Assembly: GCF_051513965.1 (NCBI RefSeq)
Contig: NZ_CP195847.1
Coordinates: 1,798,001-1,862,000 of the forward strand
DNA length: 64,000 nucleotides
Direction: 5' to 3'
Origin: Paramicrobacterium sp051513965
GTDB taxonomy: Bacteria > Actinomycetota > Actinomycetes > Actinomycetales > Microbacteriaceae
Numbering within the stretch: the first letter of the stretch is position 1; each line of letters starts with the position of its first letter. The notes below the pieces were generated by a model. That model saw nothing but the letters and a program-made list of their open reading frames with translations. It was not told the DNA's origin and did not search any database. Below, piece by piece: positions 24,211 to 32,700 of the stretch. Position numbers and translations under genes: made by a program.

Positions 24211-25137
24211 GAAGACCATGGGGCGTCGCTCCACTCGCGCGCGGACCCACGCGAGCGATGCCTCCCCCTCGTCGCGCTGGAAGGCCCGCAGTGTGGGCAT
24301 CGCTGGGGGCGCCGGTCGTCGTGCTCGATCGAGGAATGTCCCGGCGAGTGCGGACAGCACGGCGGTCACTGCGGCCGGCTCGGCGTCAGCGAAGATCGGA
24401 TGCTCGGATGTCAGACGCTCCGCATCGACGTCGGCGCCGATCCGGCGCAGCTCGAGGAGGTAGGTGAGAGCGTCGAACCAGCGGCATCCGACACACGCCC
24501 ACGGCCAGTCGGCGATACGCACCTCGCCATTCCTGTCAATGAGGATGTTGTCGTCGCGAAAGTCTCCGTGCACGAGGTGAGATCCGCGTACCGCCTCGGC
24601 TGCCTCGCTCATGCGACGCCGAAGATCGCCGTAGTTTCGCCGCGCCCATTCGGGAAGATCCTGAGCAGCGGCGTCGGCGAGGTTCTCCCAACCCCGCAGA
24701 TCGGGGGCCAGCTCATCGTGGAGAGCGGGGAGCACGTCGTCCGCGTGATCCTCGGGCAGCTCCGTGAGGGCATCCAGCACGCGAGTGACGTCCGACGGTT
24801 CTGGATGCCTGCCCTCGACGTCCTCGATCACGAGCGCCAGCCAGTCGTCGTGGGCGAGCTCCGCGATGAGATCTGCTGACTTCGCGCGCCCCTGGATGCG
24901 ACGCAGCACCCGCGCCTCGCGTCGGAAGAGCTCAACGGTCTCCGCATTACGCCGCGCTGAGATCGCCTTGACGAAGGCACGTCCTCCACCGCTGGTCTGA
25001 ACTCGCGCCGCGACACCGGACGAGAATCCGCGGTGCTGGCCTTCGGCTGCCTGGATCTGCCCGCCGCACACCTCGCCGATCTGTTCGGCGAGCGGCTCGG
25101 GGACCTCGGACCACTGCAGCCTCGTCGTCACGCTCAT
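24208..25137 (-). CDS. Aminoglycoside phosphotransferase (APH)-like kinase
   Basis: 309 residues from the ATG at 25135-25137; the frame is open to 25179 but TACGAT lies exactly six bases before this ATG. The kinase-like core has the Brenner motif LVHGDFRDDNIL and metal-binding Asp in RIADWPWA. An N-lobe lysine occurs in GGRAFVKAIS. Chromosomal members mostly phosphorylate unknown small molecules; resistance should not be assumed. It is divergent from metY. Confidence 0.87.
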   Translation of the reverse strand: MSVTTRLQWSEVPEPLAEQIGEVCGGQIQAAEGQHRGFSSGVAARVQTSGGGRAFVKAISARRNAETVELFRREARVLRRIQGRAKSADLIAELAHDDWLALVIEDVEGRHPEPSDVTRVLDALTELPEDHADDVLPALHDELAPDLRGWENLADAAAQDLPEWARRNYGDLRRRMSEAAEAVRGSHLVHGDFRDDNILIDRNGEVRIADWPWACVGCRWFDALTYLLELRRIGADVDAERLTSEHPIFADAEPAAVTAVLSALAGTFLDRARRPAPPAMPTLRAFQRDEGEASLAWVRARVERRPMVF

Positions 25138-25143
25138 CGCAAC

Positions 25144-25149
25144 ATCGTA
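25144..25149 (-). promoter_or_regulatory. Candidate -10 hexamer TACGAT for a leaderless APH-like mRNA
   Basis: TAnnnT hexamer six bases before the ATG. Confidence 0.5.
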
Positions 25150-25189
25150 GCGAGAGACTCGGGTCCCACTGCGAGGCACGGGGACGTCA

Positions 25190-25203
25190 ACATGACGTCA
25201 TGT
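25190..25203. promoter_or_regulatory. 14-bp perfect palindrome between the APH-like gene and metY
   Basis: ACATGACGTCATGT is a perfect inverted repeat with no spacer, 93 bases before the metY ATG and 53 bases from the divergent APH-like start. It is a plausible operator for a dimeric regulator of methionine genes, though not the known corynebacterial McbR sequence. Confidence 0.45.
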
Positions 25204-25295
25204 TTCAGAGCCCCTTGGCCACAGGCATCCCCCGCCCTACCCTCGAAGTCAGCCACTCGTCCAACGCGACGCAACCCGAAGATAGAGGGAACACC

Positions 25296-26618
25296 ATGAC
25301 AGACGCACCCGAGAACTGGAAGTTCGAGACCCTGCAGATTCACGCGGGGGCTGCTCCCGACCCCGTCACGAAGTCCCGCGCCACGCCGATCTATCAGACG
25401 ACGAGCTATGTGTTCGACAACACGGAGCACGCGAAGAACCTCTTCGCTCTCGCCGAGTTCGGCAACATCTACACGCGCATCCAGAACCCCACGCAGGATG
25501 TCGTCGAGCAGCGCGTGGCCGCTCTCGAGGGCGGCACCGGAGCCCTGCTCCTCGCCTCAGGCCAGGCCGCGTCGACCTTCTCCATCCTCAACATCGCGCA
25601 GGCCGGCGACCACGTCGTCTCCTCGTCCTCGATCTACGGCGGCACCTACAACCTGTTCAAGTACACGCTCGCGAAGCTCGGCATCGAGGTCACGTTCGTC
25701 GAAGACCAGGACGACCTCGACGAATGGCGTCGCGCCGTCCGTCCGAACACAAAGGCGTTCTTCGCCGAGACCATCGGCAACCCGCGCATCAACGTTCTCG
25801 ACATCGCGGGAGTGGCCGAGGTCGCTCACAGCAATGACGTGCCGCTCATCGTCGACAACACGATCGCAACCCCATACCTCATCCGTCCGCTCGAACACGG
25901 TGCTGACATCGTGACGCACTCCGCCACGAAGTTCCTCGGCGGCCACGGCACCGTCATCGGCGGGGTCATCGTCGACGGTGGCACGTTCGAATGGTCCAAG
26001 CACGTCGACAAGTTCCCCGGTCTCACCGAGCCGGACCCGTCGTACCACGGCGCGAGCTACACCACGGTTCTCGGCGACTCGATCGCGTACATCATCAAGG
26101 CGCGCGTGCAGCTGCTCCGCGACCTCGGCTCGGCGATCGCTCCGGCGAGCGCCTGGCAGCTCATCCAGGGCATCGAGACCCTCTCGCTTCGCATCGAGCG
26201 TCACGTTCAGAATGCGCAGGAGATCGCCGAATGGCTCGAGGAGCACCCGGACATCGCGAGCGTGAACTACTCGGGCCTGCCCTCGAGCCCGTGGTACGAG
26301 AAGGCGAACACCTACGCCCCGAAGGGCGTCGGCGCCGTGCTCTCGTTCGAGCTCAAGGGAGGCGTCGACGCGGGTCGGGAGTTCGTGAACAGCCTGCAGC
26401 TCTTCTCGCACCTCGCGAACATTGGGGATGTGCGCTCGCTCGTCATTCACCCGGCATCCACGACGCACTCGCAGCTGTCGCCGGAGCAGCAGCTCACGGC
26501 GGGAGTCACGCCGGGGCTCGTGCGCCTGTCGGTCGGTCTGGAGAACCTCGACGACCTCAAGGCCGACCTCGAGCAAGCCTTCGCTGCCGCACGCCAGGTC
26601 GCGCAGGCTGCGCGCTGA
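25296..26618 (+). CDS. metY: O-acetylhomoserine aminocarboxypropyltransferase/sulfhydrylase
   Basis: 440 residues of the Cys/Met metabolism PLP-dependent family. MetY-type proteins make homocysteine from O-acetylhomoserine and sulfide. PLP lysine is Lys212 in SATKFLGGHG; the YTRIQNPT and SGQAASTF segments that hold the cofactor phosphate are present. Length (about 440) fits MetY rather than the shorter MetB/MetC (about 380). ATG at 25296 follows AGAGGGA; an open frame to 25200 is not supported. metX follows after a strong terminator, giving a two-step pathway. Confidence 0.95.
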   Translation: MTDAPENWKFETLQIHAGAAPDPVTKSRATPIYQTTSYVFDNTEHAKNLFALAEFGNIYTRIQNPTQDVVEQRVAALEGGTGALLLASGQAASTFSILNIAQAGDHVVSSSSIYGGTYNLFKYTLAKLGIEVTFVEDQDDLDEWRRAVRPNTKAFFAETIGNPRINVLDIAGVAEVAHSNDVPLIVDNTIATPYLIRPLEHGADIVTHSATKFLGGHGTVIGGVIVDGGTFEWSKHVDKFPGLTEPDPSYHGASYTTVLGDSIAYIIKARVQLLRDLGSAIAPASAWQLIQGIETLSLRIERHVQNAQEIAEWLEEHPDIASVNYSGLPSSPWYEKANTYAPKGVGAVLSFELKGGVDAGREFVNSLQLFSHLANIGDVRSLVIHPASTTHSQLSPEQQLTAGVTPGLVRLSVGLENLDDLKADLEQAFAAARQVAQAAR

Positions 26619-26642
26619 TCATCAGCTAGCTGATCAGACATC

Positions 26643-26681
26643 AGAAGAGGGGCGGATGCTGCGAGCATCCGCCCCTCTTCT
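26643..26681 (+). terminator. Strong hairpin terminator after metY
   Basis: A perfect 18-bp stem (AGAAGAGGGGCGGATGCT and its complement) closed by a GCG loop. A separate 14-bp palindrome (ATCAGCTAGCTGAT, 26621-26634) lies between the metY stop and this hairpin. Confidence 0.9.
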
Positions 26682-26738
26682 CTCCATTGGCCCCGTAACA
26701 ATGCCCGGACGCTCAGGAACCCCAGCGAAAATGGTTCC

Positions 26739-27944
26739 ATGCATTCGCAGCGACTCGATGACACGGTGCCGTGGAGCTTCATCACCGAAGCCGACAGCCG
26801 CACTGTCATCGGGCGTCCCCCTGCAAGTGGCGCCTGGCGCGACGGCGACGCGCCCGGTGCGCGTCAGTTCGCAAACCTTGGCGAGTTCTCCTTCGAAGCG
26901 GGCGGTGCCATTCCGAACGCGCGTCTGGCCTATGAAACGTGGGGAACTCTCAACGACGATCGTGACAACGCCATCCTGGTGCTCCACGCGCTGACCGGCG
27001 ATTCGCACGTCGTCGGCCCCGCCGGCGACGGTCACGCGACCGCCGGCTGGTGGGAAGACATCGTCGGGCCGGGCCTCGTCATCGACACTGACCGCTACTT
27101 CGTCATCGCCCCGAACATGCTGGGCGGATGCCAGGGCTCGACCGGTCCCTCGAGCTTCGCCCCCGACGGCGTCGAGTGGGGCGCGCGCTTTCCCTACACC
27201 ACCGTCCGCGACCAGGTGCACGCTCAAGCGAGGCTCGCCGATCATCTGGGTATCGAGACGTGGGCCGCGGTCGTGGGTGGGTCCATGGGCGGCATGCACG
27301 CGCTCGAGTGGGGAGCGTCCTTCCCTGATCGTGTCCGTCGTCTCGCCGTGATCGCGGCTCCGCCGGAATCCACCGCTGATCAGATCGCCCAAAACACCGT
27401 CCAGATCGAAGCGATCCGCACCGATCCGTTCTTCCACGGCGGTCAGTACTACGATGCAGCGGACGGCGCCGGCCCTCATCGCGGCCTCGCTCTCGCCCGG
27501 CGTCTCGCGATGATCAACTACCGCAGCCCGCACGAGCTGAACCGGCGCTTCGCGCGCACGTGGCAGTCGGAGATCAGCCCACTCGGACACGGCGGGCGCT
27601 TCGCGGTCGAGTCCTACATCGACTTCCATGGCAACAAGTTCACGCGCCGCTTCGACGCAAACAGCTACACGGTGCTCGTCGAGGCGATGAACTCGCACGA
27701 CGTCGGCCGCGGTCGAGGCGGGGTCGCGAACGCTCTCTCAGCCATCACGATGCCGACACTCGTCCTCGGCATTGACAGCGACCGGCTCTTCCCCGTCGCG
27801 GGGCAGGAGCAGATCGCCGTCGGCGTGCCCGGCAACATCGACGGCGACTCAGCGAGCGTGATTTCCTCCGAGTTCGGTCACGATGCATTCCTCATCGAGC
27901 ATGCGCTCGTGTCACGCGAACTCCGGCGGCTCTTCAGCGCATAG
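26739..27944 (+). CDS. metX: Homoserine O-acetyltransferase
   Basis: 401 residues, alpha/beta hydrolase-fold acyltransferase giving O-acetylhomoserine, the substrate of MetY. The family motifs are NAILVLHALTGDSH, NMLGGCQGSTGPSS and nucleophile Ser182 in VVGGSMGGMHALEW; the Asp and His of the triad occur in LGIDSDRLFP and FGHDAFLIE. No Shine-Dalgarno is clear; GAAAAT lies six bases before the ATG and could be a weak -10 for a leaderless mRNA. The metY terminator suggests metX has its own promoter. Confidence 0.95.
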   Translation: MHSQRLDDTVPWSFITEADSRTVIGRPPASGAWRDGDAPGARQFANLGEFSFEAGGAIPNARLAYETWGTLNDDRDNAILVLHALTGDSHVVGPAGDGHATAGWWEDIVGPGLVIDTDRYFVIAPNMLGGCQGSTGPSSFAPDGVEWGARFPYTTVRDQVHAQARLADHLGIETWAAVVGGSMGGMHALEWGASFPDRVRRLAVIAAPPESTADQIAQNTVQIEAIRTDPFFHGGQYYDAADGAGPHRGLALARRLAMINYRSPHELNRRFARTWQSEISPLGHGGRFAVESYIDFHGNKFTRRFDANSYTVLVEAMNSHDVGRGRGGVANALSAITMPTLVLGIDSDRLFPVAGQEQIAVGVPGNIDGDSASVISSEFGHDAFLIEHALVSRELRRLFSA

Positions 27945-27991
27945 CCAGCGAGCGCATAGACTTGCAGAAAGACCGGCAAGGAGTGACGCAG

Positions 27992-29227
27992 ATGGCCGTG
28001 TGGCGTGAGATCGCGGCGCCCACTCCCGGGCGTCAGCACCATGAGTCGCTCGACTTCTTCGCGGCGCAGCACGCACAGCTCGTTTCGACGACGGCGTTCG
28101 CGTTCGGAATCACCGGGACAGCGGTGTCCCTCGTCGCGAATCTCATTCCCGGCGCCGTCCATCTCGCCGCCTTCCCGCTCGTCGCCGCGGCGCATCTCGT
28201 CCTCGGCCTCGCCATCGTGTGGCTGTGGCGGCGGCGCTCTCCCCTCGCACAGGTCTGCGTCTTCGGCGCCGGCATCCTCACTCTTCTCGCCATCACCGCC
28301 GGCACCCCCGAGACCGGCATCAACTTCTCGATCGGAGCTTCGATGGGGATCGTCGCGGGATGGGGAATCGGCTCGCTCGCCGTGACGCTCACAGCCACAA
28401 GGGGCGGCGTCGCCTCTCTGGCATCCGCGTGGGTCGCGACGCTCGCCGTCGTGCTGATGCTTTCGCTCTCAATCGGGCTTGCCGGGTATCGCGTCATCGG
28501 CCTCACCTCGCTCATCTGCGTGCTCTGGCTGCTGTGCCTCGTCTTCGGCGTGTGGCTTGTGAGCAGTCAGGCGCGGGTCAGCCGACGCATCGTCAGCATC
28601 GGCCGCGCCCATAACCTTGAGCGTCGGGCGAGCGAGACCGAAGCCTCCCGCTTGAGGAGCGCGCGGCTGCTTCATGACACCGCGCTCGCGACGCTCACTC
28701 TGCTCTCGCACTCAGGAGTCGGTGTGGATGCCGCCACGCTTCGCGCACAGGCGGCGAGCGACCGCGAGCTGCTCACCCGTCTCCGCAAGGGTGAGAGTCC
28801 GAATCCGCGCGCCTCGGGTCAGTACACGCTGACGCATACGGCCGAGCTGCAGCTGGGCGGAACGCTCGAGGCGGTCAAGAGCCGCTTCAACGGCACAGAG
28901 CTGGCTGTGACCTGGCACGGCTCCGGCCAGCTCGGACTCGAGCATTCAAAGCTCGACGCATTCATCAACGCACTCGTCGAGTGCGTCGAGAACGTCCGTC
29001 GCCATGCCAAGGTGACTGAAGCGCACGTGACGTTGAGCGACGACGGCGTCGTCGTTCGCGGGGTCGTGACGGATGCCGGCGTCGGCTTCGACCCGTCGCA
29101 GATTCCCGGAGGTCATCTCGGGTTCCGACAGTCCATCGTCGCTCGCATCGAGGAGGCTGGCGGATCCGTTCGCGTCTTCTCCGCGATCGGCGCCGGAACC
29201 ACCGTCGTGCTGGAGGTTCCGAAGTGA
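27992..29227 (+). CDS. Membrane sensor histidine kinase, NarL/DesK-like class
   Basis: 411 residues from the ATG at 27992 (AAGGAG eight bases upstream; the frame is open to 27962). About six membrane helices span residues 35-192 with almost no extracellular loops, then a linker with LLHDTAL (His228 a likely phosphoacceptor) and a HATPase domain: N-box LVECVENVRRHAK, G-box TDAGVGFDP and GHLGFRQSIVARIEEAGG. The stop overlaps the next gene, a kinase-like protein lacking these motifs, and a NarL-type regulator follows. The signal is probably membrane-derived. Confidence 0.88.
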   Translation: MAVWREIAAPTPGRQHHESLDFFAAQHAQLVSTTAFAFGITGTAVSLVANLIPGAVHLAAFPLVAAAHLVLGLAIVWLWRRRSPLAQVCVFGAGILTLLAITAGTPETGINFSIGASMGIVAGWGIGSLAVTLTATRGGVASLASAWVATLAVVLMLSLSIGLAGYRVIGLTSLICVLWLLCLVFGVWLVSSQARVSRRIVSIGRAHNLERRASETEASRLRSARLLHDTALATLTLLSHSGVGVDAATLRAQAASDRELLTRLRKGESPNPRASGQYTLTHTAELQLGGTLEAVKSRFNGTELAVTWHGSGQLGLEHSKLDAFINALVECVENVRRHAKVTEAHVTLSDDGVVVRGVVTDAGVGFDPSQIPGGHLGFRQSIVARIEEAGGSVRVFSAIGAGTTVVLEVPK

Positions 29228-30417
29228 CGACAACGACACCGTCCGGCTCTCAGCGGTCTCGCATCGCGGGTCTCCGCGCCACGTCTCAAGCGGCGCTCGG
29301 CACGTCCCGATTCGGAGTGGGCCCCGGCCTCGCGGGCGCCATCATCGTGGTCTATGGATTCCTGCGCTTCATAACCGATCTCGCTTCTTACTCCGCCCTG
29401 CACTGGAACATCGTCGCATGGGCGCTCTTCCTGATCACGATCACCCTCACGCTCCGTGCCGTGCGCAACGCCGGCTTCCACCTCACGACGCGCGCGTTCG
29501 CGGCAGCCTCCGCCTCATTCGCCGTCGTGGCTGCCATCGACGTCTGGTCCGTGTGGGGCAGGATCGGCACGAATCAGCTGCCGACTGCGGCGTGCGCGAT
29601 CGGCGGAGTCCTGATCGCAGCGGTCTCACTTCGGCCCATTCGGGAGATCCTGATCTGCACGGGCATCCTCGGCTGCGCTCTCGTCGCGCTCGCCCTGAGC
29701 GGTGCCCACGAGCGTCCGCCCGCGGTCGGCGCCCAGCTCACCATGCTGATGGTCACGGTCGCACCTCCGCTCATCGCCTGCCTGGCGATGGACGCCTACC
29801 GCAGACTGAGCAGGAAGGCGCTTGATCGCGTCATGATCCAGAGCACCGTGAGCGCGCCGGCATTCGGACCAGGATTCTTCGTCTCAGCACGACTCACCTC
29901 ACTCGACCGCGACGTCGAGAAGATCTTCGAGCGCGTCGCCTCCGGCGAGCTGCCGCTTCCTCTGCCCGCAGGCGAAGCCGAGCACGCGGCCGAACTCGCC
30001 ACCGAGCTGCGCAGCTATCTCGCGGACGACCGGCAGAATACGTGGCTCTATCACGCGATCGAGGAGTCGGCCGTGCTGCGCGGCAATGTGACGCTCGATG
30101 ACCCGAGCGCGGGCGCCGCCTACCTTCAGCCGGTCCAGCGAGACGGTCTGCTTTCCGCGCTGTGGCTTCTCGTGCAGACGACCGACGGTCCCGAACGTCG
30201 GGCACGGCTCCGCATCGGCGTTCCATACACGGTGCAGCGTGTGGCCGGGCCGCAGCGCCGCTTCCACGTCGAGATCATCGTCTATGAGCTCCGGCGCAGC
30301 CGCGTCGAACCCGCTGCGTGGGCCGCGCTGCGCAGTGTCGGTGGTGTCGTGGATACTCAGACTCCGCATGGAATGAGATTCGCTTTGGAATGCGATATGG
30401 CCGTGCAGCCGGAATGA
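29224..30417 (+). CDS. Kinase-like membrane protein without recognisable catalytic motifs
   Basis: 397 residues from GTG at 29224 (GTGA overlap with the kinase). About six hydrophobic helices occupy residues 35-190, mirroring the layout of the upstream kinase. The cytoplasmic half (195-397) has no HxD-type phosphoacceptor, N box or G boxes that I can find. It is alpha/beta in character with NTWLYHAIEESAVLRGNVT and GLLSALWLLVQTT. It may be a sensing or inhibitory partner in a heteromeric receptor. No family name is assigned. The response regulator gene follows after 40 bases. Confidence 0.78.
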   Translation: MTTTTPSGSQRSRIAGLRATSQAALGTSRFGVGPGLAGAIIVVYGFLRFITDLASYSALHWNIVAWALFLITITLTLRAVRNAGFHLTTRAFAAASASFAVVAAIDVWSVWGRIGTNQLPTAACAIGGVLIAAVSLRPIREILICTGILGCALVALALSGAHERPPAVGAQLTMLMVTVAPPLIACLAMDAYRRLSRKALDRVMIQSTVSAPAFGPGFFVSARLTSLDRDVEKIFERVASGELPLPLPAGEAEHAAELATELRSYLADDRQNTWLYHAIEESAVLRGNVTLDDPSAGAAYLQPVQRDGLLSALWLLVQTTDGPERRARLRIGVPYTVQRVAGPQRRFHVEIIVYELRRSRVEPAAWAALRSVGGVVDTQTPHGMRFALECDMAVQPE

Positions 30418-30457
30418 CCGGCCCTAGAACTGCTGACAGGTAAGCGAGGGGAAAACA

Positions 30458-31099
30458 ATGTCCGATGCGAAGATCCGTGTGGCGATCGTCGACGACCACC
30501 GAATGATCCTCAATGCGTTCACTGAGTGGATCAGCGGCAGCGCGCACGACGTCGATGTCGTGGCGGCCGTTCCGACGTGGCCCGAGCTTCTCACCCACCC
30601 TGGGTTCCCTGTTGACGTGGTCCTCCTCGACCTCGATCTGAAGGACAACATCCCCGTCTCGCTGAAGCTGTCGACGCTGAAGACGACCGGCGTTCCTACC
30701 GTCGTGATGAGTGCTTACTCGGATCCTGGTGTCGTTCGCGAGGCTCTCGCCGCCGGTGCCCTCGGCTATGTCGTCAAGAGCGAGCCCGCCTCGGCGATGG
30801 TCGAGGCCATCCGATCAGCGCAGAAGGGCGACTCCTATGTCTCCGCCGAGCTCGATGCGGCCTTGGGTCGCTCGAAGTCTCTGTCGCCTCGACTGAGTGC
30901 GCAAGAGCGTCGCGTGATGGCACTGTACGCCGGTGGAGAGCCCGTCAAATCAGTCGCATACGAGCTCGGCATCTCCGAGGAGACCGCGAAGTCCTACCTG
31001 AAGCGCATCCGCGAGAAGTACCGCAATATGGGCATCGACGTCGGCACCAAGGTCGCGCTCCGCAAGCAGGCGATCTCCGACGGCATCATCGTGAACTGA
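30458..31099 (+). CDS. Response regulator, LuxR/NarL-like
   Basis: 213 residues: receiver domain with the acidic pair Asp12/Asp13 (IVDDHRM), phosphoacceptor Asp58 in VVLLDLDL, a Ser in VVMSAY and Lys in YVVKSEP; then a C-terminal DNA-binding domain whose HTH begins LSAQERRVMALYAGGEPVKSVA and includes EETAKSYLKRIREKY. The usual NarL TVKxH segment reads TAKSYL. A GAGGGG Shine-Dalgarno precedes the ATG. It is the output partner of the two upstream membrane proteins. Confidence 0.92.
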   Translation: MSDAKIRVAIVDDHRMILNAFTEWISGSAHDVDVVAAVPTWPELLTHPGFPVDVVLLDLDLKDNIPVSLKLSTLKTTGVPTVVMSAYSDPGVVREALAAGALGYVVKSEPASAMVEAIRSAQKGDSYVSAELDAALGRSKSLSPRLSAQERRVMALYAGGEPVKSVAYELGISEETAKSYLKRIREKYRNMGIDVGTKVALRKQAISDGIIVN

Positions 31100-31130
31100 C
31101 TGCCCCGCTCGTGCGAGGCAGTCAGTTCAC
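31091..31130. terminator. Bidirectional hairpin terminator overlapping the response regulator stop
   Basis: A perfect 14-bp stem GTGAACTGACTGCC / GGCAGTCAGTTCAC with a 12-base loop. The 5' arm includes the last codons and TGA of the regulator gene; the convergent thiamine-binding gene ends ten bases beyond. Confidence 0.85.
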
Positions 31131-31140
31131 GGCCGACAGC

Positions 31141-31443
31141 TCAATCGTCGATCGCGCGCTCGAGCCGCTCGAGCTTGCCTGTGAGCTCTCCCGTGTGACC
31201 GGGCCGAATATCCGCTTTGAGAACGAGCGAGACGCGTGAGCCGAATGCTCCTACGGCTTCGGTCGCGCGACGAACGACGTCCATCACTTCGTCCCATTCG
31301 CCTTCGATCGTCGTGAACATCGCATCCGTGCGGTTCTCCAGACCAGACTCCCGCACGATCTTCACTGCGGCCGCTACCGCATCGTGGACGGAGCCGTCCG
31401 TCCGTCCGGTGCCGCTCGGCGCGACGGAGAATGCCACCAGCAT
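31141..31443 (-). CDS. Thiamine-binding protein, MTH1187/YkoF-like family
   Basis: 100 residues with the ferredoxin-like fold of the DUF77/MTH1187 family: MLVAFSVAPSG at the start, TDAMFTTIEGEWDEVMDVV in the middle and VSLVLKADIRPG near the end. Related proteins bind thiamine or hydroxymethylpyrimidine. AGGAGG lies eight bases before the ATG. It is 18 bases downstream of the GT87-type gene on the same strand. Confidence 0.85.
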   Translation of the reverse strand: MLVAFSVAPSGTGRTDGSVHDAVAAAVKIVRESGLENRTDAMFTTIEGEWDEVMDVVRRATEAVGAFGSRVSLVLKADIRPGHTGELTGKLERLERAIDD

Positions 31444-31461
31444 CCGACTACCTCCTAAGAC

Positions 31462-32688
31462 TCAGACACCCCGCCTTTCGAGGGAGGCGTGCCAACCTGC
31501 ACTCCGACGATAGGCCTCTGAGCCGGCGCGCCACAATCGCGTGACTGACCAGGCGAAGATCAGAATCGTGCCGATGTTGCGCACGGTCAGCACGATGACC
31601 ATTGGAAGCCAGGCGTTCAGCAGAGTCCAGTACAAGTACGGGTAGACCAGCTGCGTGAGACACGCGACACCCAACGCGACCAGAGCGGGAATGAAGAAGT
31701 CGCGCCCCCGCAGGACCACGCCCGCGATCACGGGAGCGACGAGCCACACCATGAACTGAGGCGAGCCGACCTTGTTGAACACGATCAGAGCGGTCACGAG
31801 CGCGAGCATGAGGGTGGGAATCGTCTGCGCCCGCGGAGCACCGGCTTTCACAGCTCGCAGACCGGTGAGGCAGACGGCGAGAACGGATGCCGCGAGCAGC
31901 GGTGTCGCGAGTGCGATCACGACATCGACCTGTGTTCCCGTCACCTGAAAGGTGAGAATCGCCCTGTCGTAGTAGATGAAGGCTCCGGGAGCCCCGAGCG
32001 CCGCCTGCCAGAGGTAGATCGTCGAAAGCGGCGCCTCGACTTGGAGGCCGCGACCGGTCTGCTCCGTGAGGAAGCTGAGCACGTTCATCCCGGATCCGAG
32101 CGCGAGTGCGCCGCCCGCCGCGGCTACGGTCACGGCGACGCCTGCCATCACGATGCGCCAGCGTGCCTTCACGGTGATGACCAGCGCGCAGATGAGCGCC
32201 GCGGGCCAAACCTTCATCCATGTTGCGGCTGCGAGGAGCGCCCCCGCGACCGCTGGTGCTCGAAGTGCGAGGAGGACGCCGAGAACAGACAGCGGCACAG
32301 TGACCGCGTCGATGCGGGCGAGGGCGATCGGGCCGAGGCACACGATGAACGCCGTCCACCACCAGGCGGCGATGCGACGTCTGCGTCCTCCGCGGATCAG
32401 GACCGCGAAGGCAACCATGTCGAGCGCAGAGACGAGAACGAGCCACGTGACGCCGAAATGGTCGAGCCCGAAGACCGCCGCAGCGAGCATCGGGACGAGC
32501 GCGAGGATCGGGTAGACCCACGGCTCCGTAATGCCCACGATCATGTCCTGATGGATGGCCTGGCCAACCCACTCGCGATAGACGAATGTGACGTCTCCGA
32601 GCGGGAGGCCAGGAGCTGTGAGCGCGAGAAGCGCTGCGAGCGCGTGTGCCGCAATGAATGCGGACCACAGCGCGTAGCGACTTCTCAC
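31462..32688 (-). CDS. GT87/DUF2029-type polytopic membrane glycosyltransferase
   Basis: 408 residues, about ten membrane helices. The pattern of an early periplasmic loop (EWVGQAIHQDMIVGITEPWVYP), WMKVWPAALI and a late NKVGSPQFMVWLVAP is typical of DUF2029/GT87 GT-C enzymes that use polyprenyl-phosphate mannose or arabinose donors. Sugar and acceptor are not known. The GTG start has TAAGAT exactly six bases upstream, overlapping the stop of the NAD(P)HX dehydratase gene, so an internal promoter is likely. Confidence 0.82.
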   Translation of the reverse strand: MRSRYALWSAFIAAHALAALLALTAPGLPLGDVTFVYREWVGQAIHQDMIVGITEPWVYPILALVPMLAAAVFGLDHFGVTWLVLVSALDMVAFAVLIRGGRRRRIAAWWWTAFIVCLGPIALARIDAVTVPLSVLGVLLALRAPAVAGALLAAATWMKVWPAALICALVITVKARWRIVMAGVAVTVAAAGGALALGSGMNVLSFLTEQTGRGLQVEAPLSTIYLWQAALGAPGAFIYYDRAILTFQVTGTQVDVVIALATPLLAASVLAVCLTGLRAVKAGAPRAQTIPTLMLALVTALIVFNKVGSPQFMVWLVAPVIAGVVLRGRDFFIPALVALGVACLTQLVYPYLYWTLLNAWLPMVIVLTVRNIGTILIFAWSVTRLWRAGSEAYRRSAGWHASLERRGV

Positions 32689-32694
32689 AGGATC

Positions 32695-32700
32695 ATCTTA
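32695..32700 (-). promoter_or_regulatory. Candidate -10 hexamer TAAGAT for a leaderless GT87-type mRNA
   Basis: Six bases before the GTG start; its last bases are the TAA stop of the upstream gene. Confidence 0.5.
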
